NCBI GenBank assembly: GCA_013397865.1
Contig: VZTI01001765.1
Location: forward strand, 362,202 to 426,201
Length of the DNA: 64,000 nt
Direction: 5' to 3'
From: Struthidea cinerea
Taxonomy: Eukaryota; Chordata; Aves; Passeriformes; Corcoracidae
How positions within the stretch are numbered: position 1 is the stretch's first letter; the number at the start of each line of letters is the position of its first letter. Made by a program: the position numbers and the translations under genes. Shown piece by piece: positions 25,061 through 37,874 of this stretch. A model generated the notes under the pieces. That model saw only the letters and a program-made list of their open reading frames with translations. It made no database searches and was not told the origin of the DNA.

Positions 25061-28000
25061 CCAGCTTTTTCTGTGCAAGTCCCGTTTCTTGACGCCTCTT
25101 TTTGACAAACACAAGGCATCGCTGAACCCAGAAGGAAGGACAAAAGTATTGATTTTCATTATTCTGACCTGAAAGGACCCAAGTTAAAAGCATTTCCTAC
25201 ATCTCCAGTGCCAAGGAGAGCGGATTACAATAGTAATCCTTGTTTTTGTGTTGGGCCGCAATGGCGTGCAGTGAGACGGGAATGCGTGGAAGTGTTCTAG
25301 ACTCCGTCCAACTTGAGCTGGAAAGGGGCAATGCAAGGAGAGGTTTTGCCATCTGTTTGCAGAACAGAAGAGGGGAAAATCCAAAATGAAGGGGAGAATT
25401 TTAGCACAGCGCTCCAGAGCCTGGCAGCTCCTTTTTCTCAGAGTGGATGGTGTTGGTTGGGAATGATTTTGAATTGGAGCCACAGGAAAGGGTGCTAAGC
25501 ACCCCTTGGAAAACCAAAACCCTGAGCTGAAAACGAACAAATCTGCTCCGAGAAACGTATGGGAAAGTAGGTGAGACATGGAAAAATCCATACAGTCAGG
25601 ATGAAATAAAAACATCTTTAAAAAAAAAGAGAGAAAAACTCAAAATCAATAGGCCTGACTCCCACACTAATGAGAAGTGAAGGGCATGGAGCAGCACCAG
25701 AGTGCTCACTGGTGGCTGCTGTGAAAATGTTTCTTTCAGGGGTGAATTCAGAGAGGCTGATAAACTGTTGGCTTCCAGTCAACAGCTTTATTCACCGGGA
25801 TAAAAGAAAAATCAGTGCACATGGTCTTCCCTTGTTCATGGGAAAAGGCCTCAATTTTTAGTTATTTTCAGAAAAATTAGGAATTATGTAGATGAAAAAT
25901 AAGAGGAAAAATGCAGCATTTCTGAGAAGAATAAAGAAACCTCACACCAGGTGTATTTTTTCTATCTCCTGTCACAGTCCTTTTACCTAGTTTGCACCTT
26001 ACAAAGCCACGTTAGCGTGAGCAACAGAGAAAAATGATCTTCTTTTACACTTGAGCATCTTTCTTGTTTGGCACTGCAGTTTGCTGGAGTACAAGTGTCA
26101 GCAAAGAAGTTTGTGTGCTCAATAAAACCATTGTAGGGCACAGAAATTTGTACAAAACAGCCAAGGTTTACAGTATTTTAGGGCAGAAAAATGTGTTGTT
26201 TTTGAAGAGGTCTGGGTTCAACATGGCCTCTGCAGATAACCTTTGACAAATTGATATATGGCTTATTATCACTGTTTTTGACCCCAGATCTGTGGTAATA
26301 AATTTTTGATATCTAGATAAGGGCAGTGTTTTATTGAAGCTGGGTATTGCTGACACTGTTTTGCCACAGTCTATATCACAGGTATTTTTAAATTATATTT
26401 TCCAGTGCTGTGCAACAATGGATTCAGATAGGTGTATTTAGTTTTATTCTGGTTGTACTGAAGTTAAACATAAACCCAATATTAGCTACAAAGTTTATAG
26501 GATCTTCTTTTGTTTCTGCCCACTCATTAAAGTTAAAAGTGAATACTTGTGTATTATTCCTTAAGCAGGAGGTTCCAGTTTCCAAACTTTACCTGAGCAA
26601 TGAAAATACTGTTTAAATAATTTGAAAGTACCTGCTTTGCCTTCCTCGCACCAGGACTTGTTTCTTCTCTCACACCTGTGCTCACGCTGTGTAGCTTTAT
26701 GGTGGGGCACTCTCCTCCTGAGTTTACCGAAAAATGATTAAAAAACGCACACTGAACCAAAGAGACGTGTCTCCCTGCATGGGACCCCTCCAACACCACA
26801 TCTTTAATTTTATCTGCCATCTGCTCCTTTGAATTCTCCTCTTGGCGCCTTATGCAATTTAGAGTTCAGGTTTCCTCTGATGGAGATCATGTCATGTGGA
26901 AATTATCGTGGAAAAGCAGCATGCTGGTCCCCAGTAATGCTGAACAGAGTACTTTAGACTTATATGGGAATAAATAAAAGAAAAAAAAAAAAAACAGTTA
27001 ATTCTTTTGTAGGACCTATAATGAAGCCAGTCATTGGCACCTAGAACTGCATGGCCCTGGTCCTGTGGAGTTTTATTTATTATGATGCATTTTCTGTGAA
27101 ACTGTGACTGTTGAATACTTTCTTCTGCTCTCAATCTAGAGAATTTAATATGGTGGCTGAGTGCTTTAAGAGGTGTTGCCCAGTCTTAACATGATAAAGT
27201 TGCTGTCTGCCTGCTGGTTTACGCAGGTTCATTCCCCAAAAAGGATGACAGCACAATTTTTGCAACTGGCACATTAGACAGTTTGCCAAAACCTGCAAAG
27301 TATCTGGGAAAGCACTGAAAATTGCAGGATTCATATTTATCCTGAAACTTTAGGGTTTGAAAGTCTCTGTGGTTTCCTGTGTATTTATTGAACTTCCCAG
27401 TATGTGTTTCCATGAGGCAAAGTGGGCAGTCTGGGTGTAATTCACTGGCAGCAGGCCAGGTTGAAGTTATTTTGGGGTTAAAAATGGCAAATAGCGACAC
27501 AGAAAGTTCATGCATTAAGGTTAGTGTCTGATATTACAGGACTGAATAGAGCTAGTGTTTATTTGTCTTAACTGCTATTTTCTCATCTGTTTTGGGTGTT
27601 TTTTATTGTCGCTTGAATCTTTTTTAATGCTGTTGGATGCTGCACATTGAATATTTTCCAGTGGTGTGGTACAGACCAAAATTCACACTGAGAGACCTAA
27701 TCCAGCCTCCTGTACCAGCCCAGAGCCAGCAAACACTCTGTGAACATCTGAGTAGGCTTTTATTGTATTTTTTTTTCCCCCAGGTGGGAGAATAGCCATA
27801 AAATAAAAAAAGTATTGCCACCATTATTACTTTGCAGTTTGGTATGTGATGTAATTTTAAAATTCTGCATTTACATAAGAGCTGGTAGTAAAATTTCCCT
27901 TAAAACACACAAAACAACCAAGGAAAACAGCTTCAGGCAAGTGACTGAAATATGAAAAGACGAAATTGTTTGGCTTGAAAGGCAAAGCTTTCTGTGTGTG

Positions 28001-28307
28001 ACTATGGGGATTTCCCAGGTAGGTTTTTGCATCCACAACTGTAACAGATGCTAGCAGGTACCTATGTCTGTAACTGTATTTTACAGCCTTTTTTTAGCTG
28101 TAAAATTTTATTTTAAGCTTATTCATTTGGTTGCTGGAGAGTGCTCTTTGACATTTAAAGAAGCAAGGTCTACTGCACACTGATTTGCGGCCTTACCCAC
28201 TTTTAGCCATATGAGTGCACTTGTTTTTTTTGGACACCCGAGTGCCAGGGTACCTTCTCATTGCATTTTCTGCTCTTTTGGAACATTCACTTCTTCTCAA
28301 AACTGCA

Positions 28308-28335
28308 TATGGCATCGTGTGTGTGTGCGTGTGTG
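28308..28335. repeat. Short (GT)n microsatellite
   Basis: An interrupted GT run (gtgtgtgtgtgcgtgtgtgc) follows 'ggcatc'. Simple repeat only. Confidence 0.75.
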
Positions 28336-29069
28336 CAAAACAGTGTGATATTTCAAGCCATGACAGACTAGTCCTGGATTCAGAATTAAAACTTTCAGTA
28401 GTGTTGTGCCTTTGGCAGCGCTGAAATCCTTGGCAAGAGCTGGAGCTGACTAAGAACTCAAGAATTGCTTTAAACCTAAATTTCTTTACACTGTTTTCCA
28501 TAAGAATATCACTCTGCCAAGTACTAGGGCACTCCTGCCATGTTCTGGAGAGGTGTAAATGTGAAGGCACGCACGCACAAAAAAAACCATTATCTTATCT
28601 TGTCTTCTACAAAATACAGTATTTCACCTAAAGAAATTTTTTATTTGATATTTAAACATATTCTCACTCAGCAGCAGCGGCCCTGATGATTGGTAAAAAA
28701 GGAAGACTAATGAGAATGAATTAGGTGCCTTTATTGGCATTTCTAATACTGTCATTTTAAGACAGTAGTATTCTAGATTTTAATAGTACCTGACATTTTG
28801 CTGAGACACCCACTTTTCATTAGAATTTTTTTTCCTTGAAGTAAAACAATGAAGAAAGAGTGAGTTTCTCGTAGGTTTTAGGTGCTTAAATCGATGTTAA
28901 CCTGTGAAAAGTGATACATCTTCTCTACTAAGTGCCAAGGGCCATTTTTAGGGTTTCTTAATGAATATATTTGTTCTCCATCCAACATCTGTCACCCAAA
29001 CAGAGATTGATCAGTTCATGGAAAGTTATCTCTGATATGCACTAGTGGGGAGCCTGGTGTGTTCCTTCT

Positions 29070-29172
29070 GGTTTTGTTTTTGTTTTTTTTTTCTTTTCCT
29101 TCTATTGTGCCTTTTTTGTCTATTTGTTTGGGATTTCTGTAGAGGTTTTTTGTTTGTTTGGGTTTTTTTTCT
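29070..29172. repeat. T-rich low-complexity block
   Basis: Poly(T) runs are broken by single or double G, including gtttgtttg units. T-rich on the + strand. Confidence 0.8.
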
Positions 29173-31439
29173 CACGAATGACTGCAAAAACAACTTGGCC
29201 AGCTGAAGCAGGAAGGAGGCAAATGCTGCTCCAAGGGCCTGTGAATGCTGAAGTCTGTCAGATGGGGAGAGAGGGAAGAGACAAGCTTCTTAAGCACATG
29301 TTTTTGGTGCAACATCTGTAGCATTAAAATCACATTCTTAATGACTAGAGCTGAGATTTTGGGAAGTCAGTCAGTCTTCCTTGCATGCAGGTCCTCGGAG
29401 ACCCTGAGATTTGATGATGAGCAGAATATAATTTATTTTTGACGTTGCGTTCAGAAAAATGTCATTTGCTCTTGGAGCTTCCTGTTCCTCTGGATAATGT
29501 TACAGACCTATTGCACGGATTTTCCATAGGCATAATGCCATCTATATCTAAGTTTATTCTTTCACGTATGAGCCTTACATTTTATTTGAATGTTAAAAAA
29601 TAATATTTCACCTTTATATAAAATTAACACGAGCTTTAATGTAATGCAAAGCTAGTGTAATATATCGTAAGATATAACACAGTATAGCAGGCTGTTACAC
29701 TGGATCTGCCTAAACCGAGATATTTATGCTACAAAATTCAGATTTTTTTTTTCCCCCCAGACCTGTCAAGGTCTCTACCACTGTAAAAGAAATAGTCAGG
29801 AGTCTGGCGTGGATGTTCAGATACTATCCAAGCATTGCCTTTCTGCATTCTCTCTCTTAAGCTAATGTTGGATGACATGTATCCTGGTATAGGCTTTCCA
29901 AACCTGCCTGTGTATTCTTGGTTTTTTTTATCCCACTATTGTCATGCAGTATTATTCACCTCCAAGAAAAACAAGATTAAGTTTACCCAAGTGAATGTCA
30001 GGTATTTCCAAAGAAGATAAAATCCAGCATTTCCCCTGCCATATATCTTATTATATGTTGCCAATGATCCATTAAAAGTGGAAGAAATGTGTTGTTGAAA
30101 ATGCTTTAAAGCTGTAGAGTAATTTACAGTGTAAAGCCATGCAGTGCTGTTATCAGACCATGACTTGGGGATGCCTGTGACTTTTTTGGGGCCTTTTTTT
30201 TTTGTCAAATTGTTGGCTCCTCTGTGGGAGTCTTACATTTTGGGAGTCAGAAGGAGAATTCCAGGCTGATGGGGACCCACCATGCAGCATAGTGAGTCAC
30301 CAGATCGTGCTAGCCCAGTTGAGCGAGGCAACTCCATCTTACTCCCTCTCCACTCCTCTGAAACAAGCAAAGAGTAAATTACAGATAATTACGCTGGAGA
30401 TGAGTCACTATATAAATAGGGTTTTTTTTAAATAACTAAATATTTTAAATCACTGCTGATGGAAAAAAAAACCAAAACAAACGGTGGTGTCTTGTAGGAA
30501 ATTTTTGATGTGGTAATAGAGTGCATTTCCTTATGAAGTGGAAAGCAGAGTGCTGATATTGCATTTGAGATGGCGTGATAAAACAAAAGTGGATATATTC
30601 CTTGACTACTCAACATCTTACTGAAGGCTGGTATTTTTAAATAGGGTTTATTAATCTAAAGGGAGGTAAAAATATCTCGTCACAAAAAGCAAGAGATTAA
30701 GTTTTTTTTTTCTAAAAGTCTGTATGAATTATGAACAAGTTCATAACTGCATTTGCATCTCCATTTTTAATATTCATCTTTAATTTCTGTCTAGGTTTAA
30801 GAAATACAGTAGATTTAGGTCTTTTTGCAAAAGCAGTTCTCACTAACTCAGACAAGAAAAGAACATAGTCTATTCCTGGAAGAGCTTAAACCAGCAATCA
30901 AATAGCCAAAATTAATTAAATAAACAGAAAAGTAATATTATTGGTATAGCTGTCTTGGCATCTGAGTGATTTATTCAGCTGAGATTTAGCTATCCTGTTT
31001 TATTTAGATGTGTACCTAAGCGCAGAGTGGTCCCTCTGAAACAACCATCAGACTAATAACAGAATCCAGCTTTGAATTGCTAATGCTGCTATTCATCCCC
31101 ATAATTAAGTCTCAGAATATTATTCAAGTAGCAGTCTGAAGGAAATGGTTACTGGAATAAGTATTCCTTGTATAATTGGGCAATTTTGTTTAACCAGTTT
31201 TAAAGCACAGTCTCCAGTACTATGAATTATTTTTCGTTCAAGCAGCAGTAGAGCTGGGAGCTAATATGGATTTGGGGCATTTGTAAAATTTCAGCTTCCA
31301 GCTTTCATGTTCTGCTCTGTCTGTGTAGTCTTCCACTGGTACCTTGAGAAATTGCAACCTACTTCATTGACTTAATTTGTAGTTTGTTTATTTACTTCAG
31401 ATTCTGTTGTTCTAAGATTTAAATATTCCAAATATTCTG

Positions 31440-31555
31440 GTTTGGGGGCTTGTTGTCATTGTTGTTTTTGTGGTGTTTGGGGGTGGGGGGTTGTCTGGCC
31501 TTTTTTTTGTTCGCTGTCAGGTTTCTTTGGTTTTTGGGGGTCTTTTGGTGTGTGT
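31440..31555. repeat. G/T-rich low-complexity block
   Basis: Runs of T and G (including a six-G run near 31487) with almost no A. T/G-rich on the + strand, as in the blocks at 2.8, 51.2 and 61.9 kb. Confidence 0.8.
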
Positions 31556-33152
31556 TTATAATCAGCTGTCGTGTTGTTAAATTAATGATTTAGCTGATTA
31601 TTTCAAGTTAAAAACAGTGGCATAGTATTTTCCCTTCTTTCTTCCATTGCCTTGAGATCCTCTACTACCACAAACACATTTTATTTAAATTTTGTTTAAG
31701 TAGTAAAAGGACACATTGAAAGCTTGATGTGATGTATTTACACTTTACATATGTGAACTGCGTAAACGATTAATCTAGTTTCAAAATACACATTCAAATG
31801 TTAAGTAAGGAGTTACAGAAGGCAAGGATCACCTAAGTACCATGTTTAGGCAATTTTAAATTATGTCTGACATAACGCTGTGTTGTGCTTGCCGTGTAGC
31901 CTACTTCAGGGTTCACCTGAACGCGAAACTTTGGAAATAAAAAATCACCTGTTTGCCTTCAGTGACTGTGGTTAGACGCAGTAAGGTTGGCTGGTGCTTG
32001 AGAGACTAATTTGTTATTTCCTCTCGATTAGATTTGACAGTCCCCAAAAGGCCACCATGTTACTCTGCAATTAGGAATAACTGATGTGTTCAGCGCTGGT
32101 TGTCACATACAGTCGCAAATAGAATATTGTACTGAATTAACCAAGGTTTTTGGCCGCTCCCAAATGCACTTGGTGTCTGTTGACAAATTCTTGCTAAAAC
32201 GTGGGAAGGTCTCCCCACTCCTCTCCTAGGTTCTCCCTGCATAAAACATGGGGTGGTATTAAAGGAAGAAAAAAAGTCAATTTACCCAGCGTGGCGCTGG
32301 ACTTTGAGAAAAGGTTTGAAATTTTTACCCATGCCATGTGCAAGCTCTGAGGCTGTCAGGGAGGATCAATGGATGCCATTGATGAAGGAGCGCTGCTCAA
32401 ACTGGTTCTTCAAGAAATCAGACAGAAGGAGCTTCCATTTCAACTGGTAGCTGGCAGTCATTGAAAGAGAAAAAGTAAAAGTATGGATACACGTGTTTAA
32501 TATCTCAAGAGGGCCTCTATATCACTTTTATGGAGACTTTTCTCACTTCTAGGTTCTTTGCAGTGTCCAAGTGAGAAACACTTTATTCAGTGTTTCAGAA
32601 TTCAGCTTTTGCTGTCATCCAAAACTTTTTCCAGACTGCGAAGAGACCGTTTTTGTGATGCATGTGTGTATAAAACACACCAACAAGAAGAAGAGAAAGA
32701 ACTAGGTCACTGATGTACTTTTAAAATGCACTTTTGCTGGGAATATATCTGTTTCTTTCTTTTGAATGTGAGGGTAACAGATAGCCCAGAGTCATCAGTG
32801 CTTTTTGATGGTAACTTAAGGCAATTTAATTGTTACCTGTCAACAAAAGGGAGAGGTGAAGACAGGATTTTTGTTGCTTTTCCCAGAAAAATAAACATCT
32901 GGAATGGAGAACCCAGCGGGTAGCTGTGTCCCTGAGAGATACTAACACACACAAACCACCCCAAAACTGCCACTTCGGCTCCCTAACTGCTCAATTTCAG
33001 AATCAGCAATTCCCACCAGGCTGGGAAGAAACTGAAGGGAGCAGAAGGGGTGGAGGATGACGAGAATAAAGTTTTTCATTTTATCTAATTGCTTTTATAT
33101 TGAGAAAATGTAAACAATACAACCAGTATTATGTGGCTTTCTTCATTTGTAT

Positions 33153-33248
33153 TTTTTCTCTTTTTCTCTCTCACTTTCCCTTCCTTCCTCTTCCCTTCCC
33201 ATTCCCTGTCCCTGCCTCCCTCCCCACTCCTGACACCTTTTTGCACAG
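33153..33248 (+). promoter_or_regulatory. EDIL3: Extended polypyrimidine tract and 3' splice site of EDIL3 exon 3
   Basis: About 95 nt of nearly continuous C/T (ttctctttttctctctc, cttccttcctcttcccttcc and similar) end at ttgcacag, the acceptor of the 30-nt exon. It is far longer than a normal tract. A possible branch-point A lies in ctgac at 33233, only 15 nt before the final G; more distal alternatives may be used. It contains several UCUU/CUUCCU-type elements of the kind bound by PTB-family splicing repressors. Confidence 0.75.
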
Positions 33249-33278
33249 CCTCCATTGAAGAGGAACCAACTTCAGCAG
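33249..33278 (+). CDS. EDIL3: EDIL3 exon 3: 30-nt linker micro-exon
   Basis: This 30-nt exon adds ten residues between EGF domains 1 and 2. With the split codon from exon 2 it reads ASIEEEPTSA. Human EDIL3, from memory, has ASDEEEPTSA at this place, and human transcripts are known with and without this segment. The acceptor is ttgcacag and the donor is G|gtatga, weaker than the gtaagt donors of the other two exons. Both ends are phase 1, so inclusion or skipping leaves the frame open. A pyrimidine-rich tract of nearly 100 nt precedes it, and a second one lies 130-176 nt downstream, an arrangement typical of regulated cassette exons. The segment is acidic (three Glu) and has no cysteine, consistent with a flexible spacer. 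It is far too short to stand out as an open frame; it was found by searching for the peptide between good splice sites. Confidence 0.93.
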
Positions 33279-33407
33279 GTATGAATAATTTACATTACAT
33301 CAGCATTATGGTAACCATTTATTGAGAGCTACGTCTTTTAAAAATCATTTTAACCAGTTTCATTTGGTGTATAACGTGGTAAATGGACACATCACAGTTG
33401 GGTGCTA

Positions 33408-33454
33408 TCATCTTCTGTCTGTTCCCCTCTTCTTTTTGTCTTCTTCCCCCCCCA
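33408..33454 (+). promoter_or_regulatory. EDIL3: Downstream pyrimidine-rich tract next to EDIL3 exon 3
   Basis: A second C/T-rich tract (cttctgtctgttcccctct, tctttttgtcttcttcccc) begins 130 nt after exon 3. A GCATG, the core of the Rbfox binding site, is at 33507-33511. Paired pyrimidine tracts around a small exon are a known layout for PTB-regulated exons. The role here is inferred from position and composition only. Confidence 0.5.
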
Positions 33455-34117
33455 TTTGGAGTCGGTAGGAAATATACTCCTCCTGTAGCATTTAAAAATA
33501 TCAGTGGCATGTTCCTTCCTTTTCGTTTTTTTCTGTGGTTAAGATGGCACATCAAGCTTCAGATAACAAAATGAGTCAAAAGAAATCAGGAGTTAAAAAA
33601 AAAAACAACAGTGTTGGTTTTTATTTTTTTTTTACCTTAATGTTAGATTTTTCTCTGTCTTTATGCTGGCGAAACTCAGTCATCTGCTTGATGCCCCAAA
33701 ACTGACATCCTCAAAGACCCAGGAACAAGCAGCGAAGGAAGGGAAAGGCAGCAGATGCAGAAGCATCCTGCTCAAAGAAAACATTCTCCGAACGATGGCT
33801 TGGGTATCTGCTCAGCAAACTTTTATTTCCATTGACAAGCTGCCAAGCAGTGAGAATGGTTACCATCACAGTCATAAAAATTAGTTTAGGAGCTCCCAGA
33901 GAGACACAAATGCATCGTGTTTATTTTATTGTGAAGATTAACTATTTCTAATTAATTGGCAATCCATTAGCTGGGGAGTATTTAAAGAAAAAAGAAGACA
34001 GTGTACCAGAGAAGAATGCCACTGAGCAGCCTAACGTGTCTGAAATGGCACTGAGTTGTACAAACTCAGCGAGCTAAAACATCAAATAAATGGGGAATCA
34101 CTTTATAGTGGCTTGTT

Positions 34118-34451
34118 AAAAGAAGGAAAGGTCTCCAGAGGAGCAGAAGAGAAAAGGTGAGGAAAGTGAAAGAAGGGAGGAAGGTGGCAGGGAAGGATTG
34201 AACACTGTTTACAATGCTAACCTACAACTGGGGAGCAATATAAGTAATTAGGATACGGCAGAGAATAATAAATGAAAGGACGGAGAACAAAGCCAAGAGA
34301 AGAATGTGAGAGAGGGAGAGTAGTTAAGACTAGAACTGAATACAGAAAGAAGCAAAAGGGAGCTTTAAACATGAATGTAGCCTGTAGAATGAGCAGGAAG
34401 CCGGACTGAGATGAGAAATAACATCGTTAAACAGAGAGAAGAGGGATTTGG
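34118..34451. repeat. Purine-rich stretch downstream of exon 3
   Basis: About 330 bp on the + strand dominated by A and G, with many GAA, GGA and AGAG words (gaggaaagtgaaagaaggga, gagagagggagagtag). It has no clear repeat unit. It starts about 840 nt after the cassette exon. Confidence 0.6.
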
Positions 34452-36012
34452 GGAAACCCACACACCCCCATGGACCATGCATTGTAATTACTAAACATCA
34501 ACATTCAACTCTCCATTTCTTGAGAGATCTGTCAGCGTTGAAATTTTCATGGAAAGTGTTCTTAGCAGAAACCTACTTCAGCTGCTCAATAGAAACATTA
34601 GTTACAAAAGCATGGGGGTTTTTGCATAGGAAATAACAAAAGCTTTTTTCCCTTTGGGGAAACGGTTTAAATACACACATTTTTTTAGAGCATCTCGTGA
34701 AGACATGACCTCCCTCTCTGCCCTTTGAACCCTACTGCTGTTTTTAGGAGAGCTCGTACCAGTGATCTGGCCAGGCTAACCAGATAGATCAGCTGAAAAT
34801 GGGCAAGTGGAGGAGAAGTGGAATTTATGACACAGCCACACGGGCTGCATTGCAGATATGATTTATACTAAGAGAAAAATCCATTAATAAAGTGCAACCT
34901 AACATTAATTTCTGTCTTAAAACTTCAGAAGCAATACTAGCTCATCAGATGCTCCATAATTTATAGTTTCTATTGATTTTGCCGTAAGATATGACCAGAT
35001 GTTGCTGTTTTGAAAGTAACCGATTAGTTCTGCATTCTTACACGATTGTTTAATACAATTTATTTCTCAGATTGTATGGGCATTTACAAAACTGTAGGTT
35101 CTGCTTAAAGCTGATTCCCCTCCCTCAGGGTGGGAATGCAGTCGTGCAGTTTGGAAGTTGCAGGTGTGCAGAAAAATAAATAGAACCTGCCTTCAAAACC
35201 TCACGCACTCACCTAGAGCCTTTCAGTGGCATGTGCGTGGTAGAGGCGGTTTCATCAAATAACAGATTTTACTCTTTTCCACAAAAAAAAAGCAGCAACT
35301 TTCCTCCAGTTAATGAAATTTATCTAAGCCTTATTCATACACATAGCATTTTTCCAAACAATGCCTTCCCTTATGAAAGAACGTGAGGTAGGATAAACTG
35401 GATCTAATATTTTTTATGAAGACTATAAACATGACTTCAATGTTTTATGAAAATTACAAACTTTTAATTGACCTCTAATCAGGACCAAAACTAAAATTTT
35501 CTTTCCTGTTTAATCAAAGGGATCAAACAATGCTAATTCTCGTGTTCAGCTTTTTGGGATAGGGTCTAGCTGCTCTGGCAACGCCATCTGGAAGGAATCT
35601 TGTAGAAGCAAAGTTGCTAAAATTTTACTTTGACGGTTGTGACGGTTAGATTGGAGATTAATAATTCTGTAATAAAAAGTGCCCTGTAGTTATCTCTCTA
35701 TAGAAATGATATTTCACTGAGTTCTTTCAGTGTCAGAATGCTTCAGATTAATGAACTCTAATTATAACCCATTGTCCTTCATCCACGTTTCTTTATAAGC
35801 AAAGATAAACCATGGAGTTTTTCCAGGTTTTCCTCACAGTTTCAACAAAGTTTTCCTTAGCACTGCTTCTGGGTAAGCATTGTTCTGGATCTCTTTTTTC
35901 ATTCCAGTTAAATACCTATGATTTCATGTTGTTGTGGACATCTAAACTCTCTTTTGAGTCACGTCACCACCTTTCTTCATTTATTTTGATTTATTTAAAA
36001 TAAAATTTAATC

Positions 36013-36060
36013 AAATAGTTACATTAACTATTTATTTAATTATTTATCAATTAAATAGTT
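36013..36060. repeat. AT-rich inverted repeat with an extra arm copy
   Basis: aaatagtt (36013-36020) and aactattt (36026-36033) form a perfect 8-bp stem around acatt. aaatagtt recurs at 36053-36060. Low sequence complexity makes chance likely. Confidence 0.4.
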
Positions 36061-37874
36061 TTACCAGAAGCTCATGCACCGAAACTAGGAAAATCTCAGG
36101 ACAGTTTTCTCATTTCCTTGTGTTTTTATCCCATCCATATGTGACATGAGTCTTTAAAGGTTTTTTTATTGCGCCAGGAGGAGACTGCTTTGCTGACAAT
36201 TGTTTTTAAGCCCAATGTAGCAACTCCTGCTGGATGTCCTGCTGTTTGAAGCATTGCATCCCAAAAATGTTTCCCCGTGGTTTTATGGATTCCCCCCCAC
36301 GTCACCTCGAGGAGCCTGGAGTAATTTCTCCAATTATTAAAGAGTAATTCTCCCAGGACGTGATGAGTTGAAGCACAGCAGGGCATGCAGCAGTTTGTTC
36401 ACTTGTCTCTACACAGTGCTTTTGACTGAAGTAATAAATACATCTCCTTTGAGATCATCACTTAACTGGAGCCATTTCTTGCCTCTGCCATTGTTGTTTT
36501 TTTTTTTCTTTTAAGCCTGACTCTTTAGGAAACTGGCATTTTCGTCTTTTCATCCCAGCTACATAGCATAAGCAAACACATTTAGGATTTCGTTATACTA
36601 AAAGCTCCTTTACAGTGTGAGTTTTACTATTGTCTTAATTACATTTAGGTGTTGCAGAGATTAAAGACTTAATATATGACAGGAGCTCCTTCTTCAAAGA
36701 CATTGCTAAAAAATAAACCCTTCGACAACCTCATGGCGCTGAAAATTCGTGTGCAACTACTACAAGCAGTCTATTTTTTGCCCTGGAAAATAATATTATT
36801 CTTCTACAATTCCATGTAATATTTACTCTGTTCTCCTTTTATTTAGAATTTCAAATCATATTAAAGTAATTTTCCATGTTTTTCTTAAAGAAGCAAATAA
36901 TATGGGGGGAGAAAAAAAATCAGTACTGAGGAACACAGAAAGTTGAAAATGCCGTATCATATGAAAGAGACATGTTGGAAAAATCTGCAGAAATAAGTTT
37001 CTTTCATTGAAGGAAATTAATGGAATTTTAGAAAAGAATTAGAATGGCATAGCAAAAGTTCCAGGATGGAAGTTGTGCTCGACAGAGTACTTGCAGTTAT
37101 CAAAAAGTTATGAAAAATAAAGATCTAAAACTATTAAAAGTTGCCCATTGCCCTTACTCTAGGAGCATGGTGTTAAGCAATACCTGAAATCTGAACTGCT
37201 TACAAGTTATGTGTTTGTTTATTTCTGCTAGGAAAACTCCAGGTTTCTCTGGTGTTTGGTTTCTTCCCTGGATTTGGTGTGTTTAAGAAGCCTTTCAAAG
37301 CAGGACACCAAAGCATATTGCCTTGGTGTTTTGTCTTTTTCTTCACAGAATTAAAAAAAAATATGGTTTAGAGAAAGAAAATAGATTTTAAAAGATGAAA
37401 AATTAAAGGTAGTTATAAATTATTTTGGTCAATAGATATTTCAAAGCTGACTTGCTGGGCATAGCCTCGATGACTCTTAGGAGAGTATTTCTGGTGGAAT
37501 TATTGATTCCTCAGACATAAAAGTGATCATGAGACATGTAGAGTTTAAAAAAAACCCCAAACAACAGAATGGAATTTGTACTATAAGCACGTTGTAAAAG
37601 AGTTATTTTTTCATCTATCTAAATGTCCTTGTATTTAAAAATTTACTGGATTGTGCTTTTTGATAGATTTAAAACACTAGATATTATTATTATTAAAATC
37701 CCAGGTTTTCTCATGTACCAGTTTAATATTACTTTGACATTCAGAATATCAAACTTTTATGGTTTTGATTTTTTATAATGATGTAGACTTGAAGGTAGGA
37801 GGGTTCCATTTGGCACCAGCTTAGATGGATTTATATCAGATAGTTTAAAATATTTTTATATAAGACTGCTTAAA

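Larger units (their letters stand above)
4762..33248 (+). other. EDIL3: EDIL3 intron 2 (28,487 bp)
   Basis: The intron runs from the gtaagt donor after exon 2 to the ttgcacag acceptor before exon 3. Recognisable contents are CR1 fragments at 9531-9966, 11211-12000, 16149-16546, 20928-21031, 21684-21966 and 24781-25060, plus low-complexity blocks at 22559-22924, 29070-29172 and 31440-31555. The stretches 4762-9530, 9967-11210, 12001-16148, 16547-20927, 22925-24780 and 25061-33150 are AT-rich single-copy-looking sequence with scattered poly(T) or poly(A) runs. I saw no gene, RNA gene or well-defined element there beyond the small items listed separately. Confidence 0.85.
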
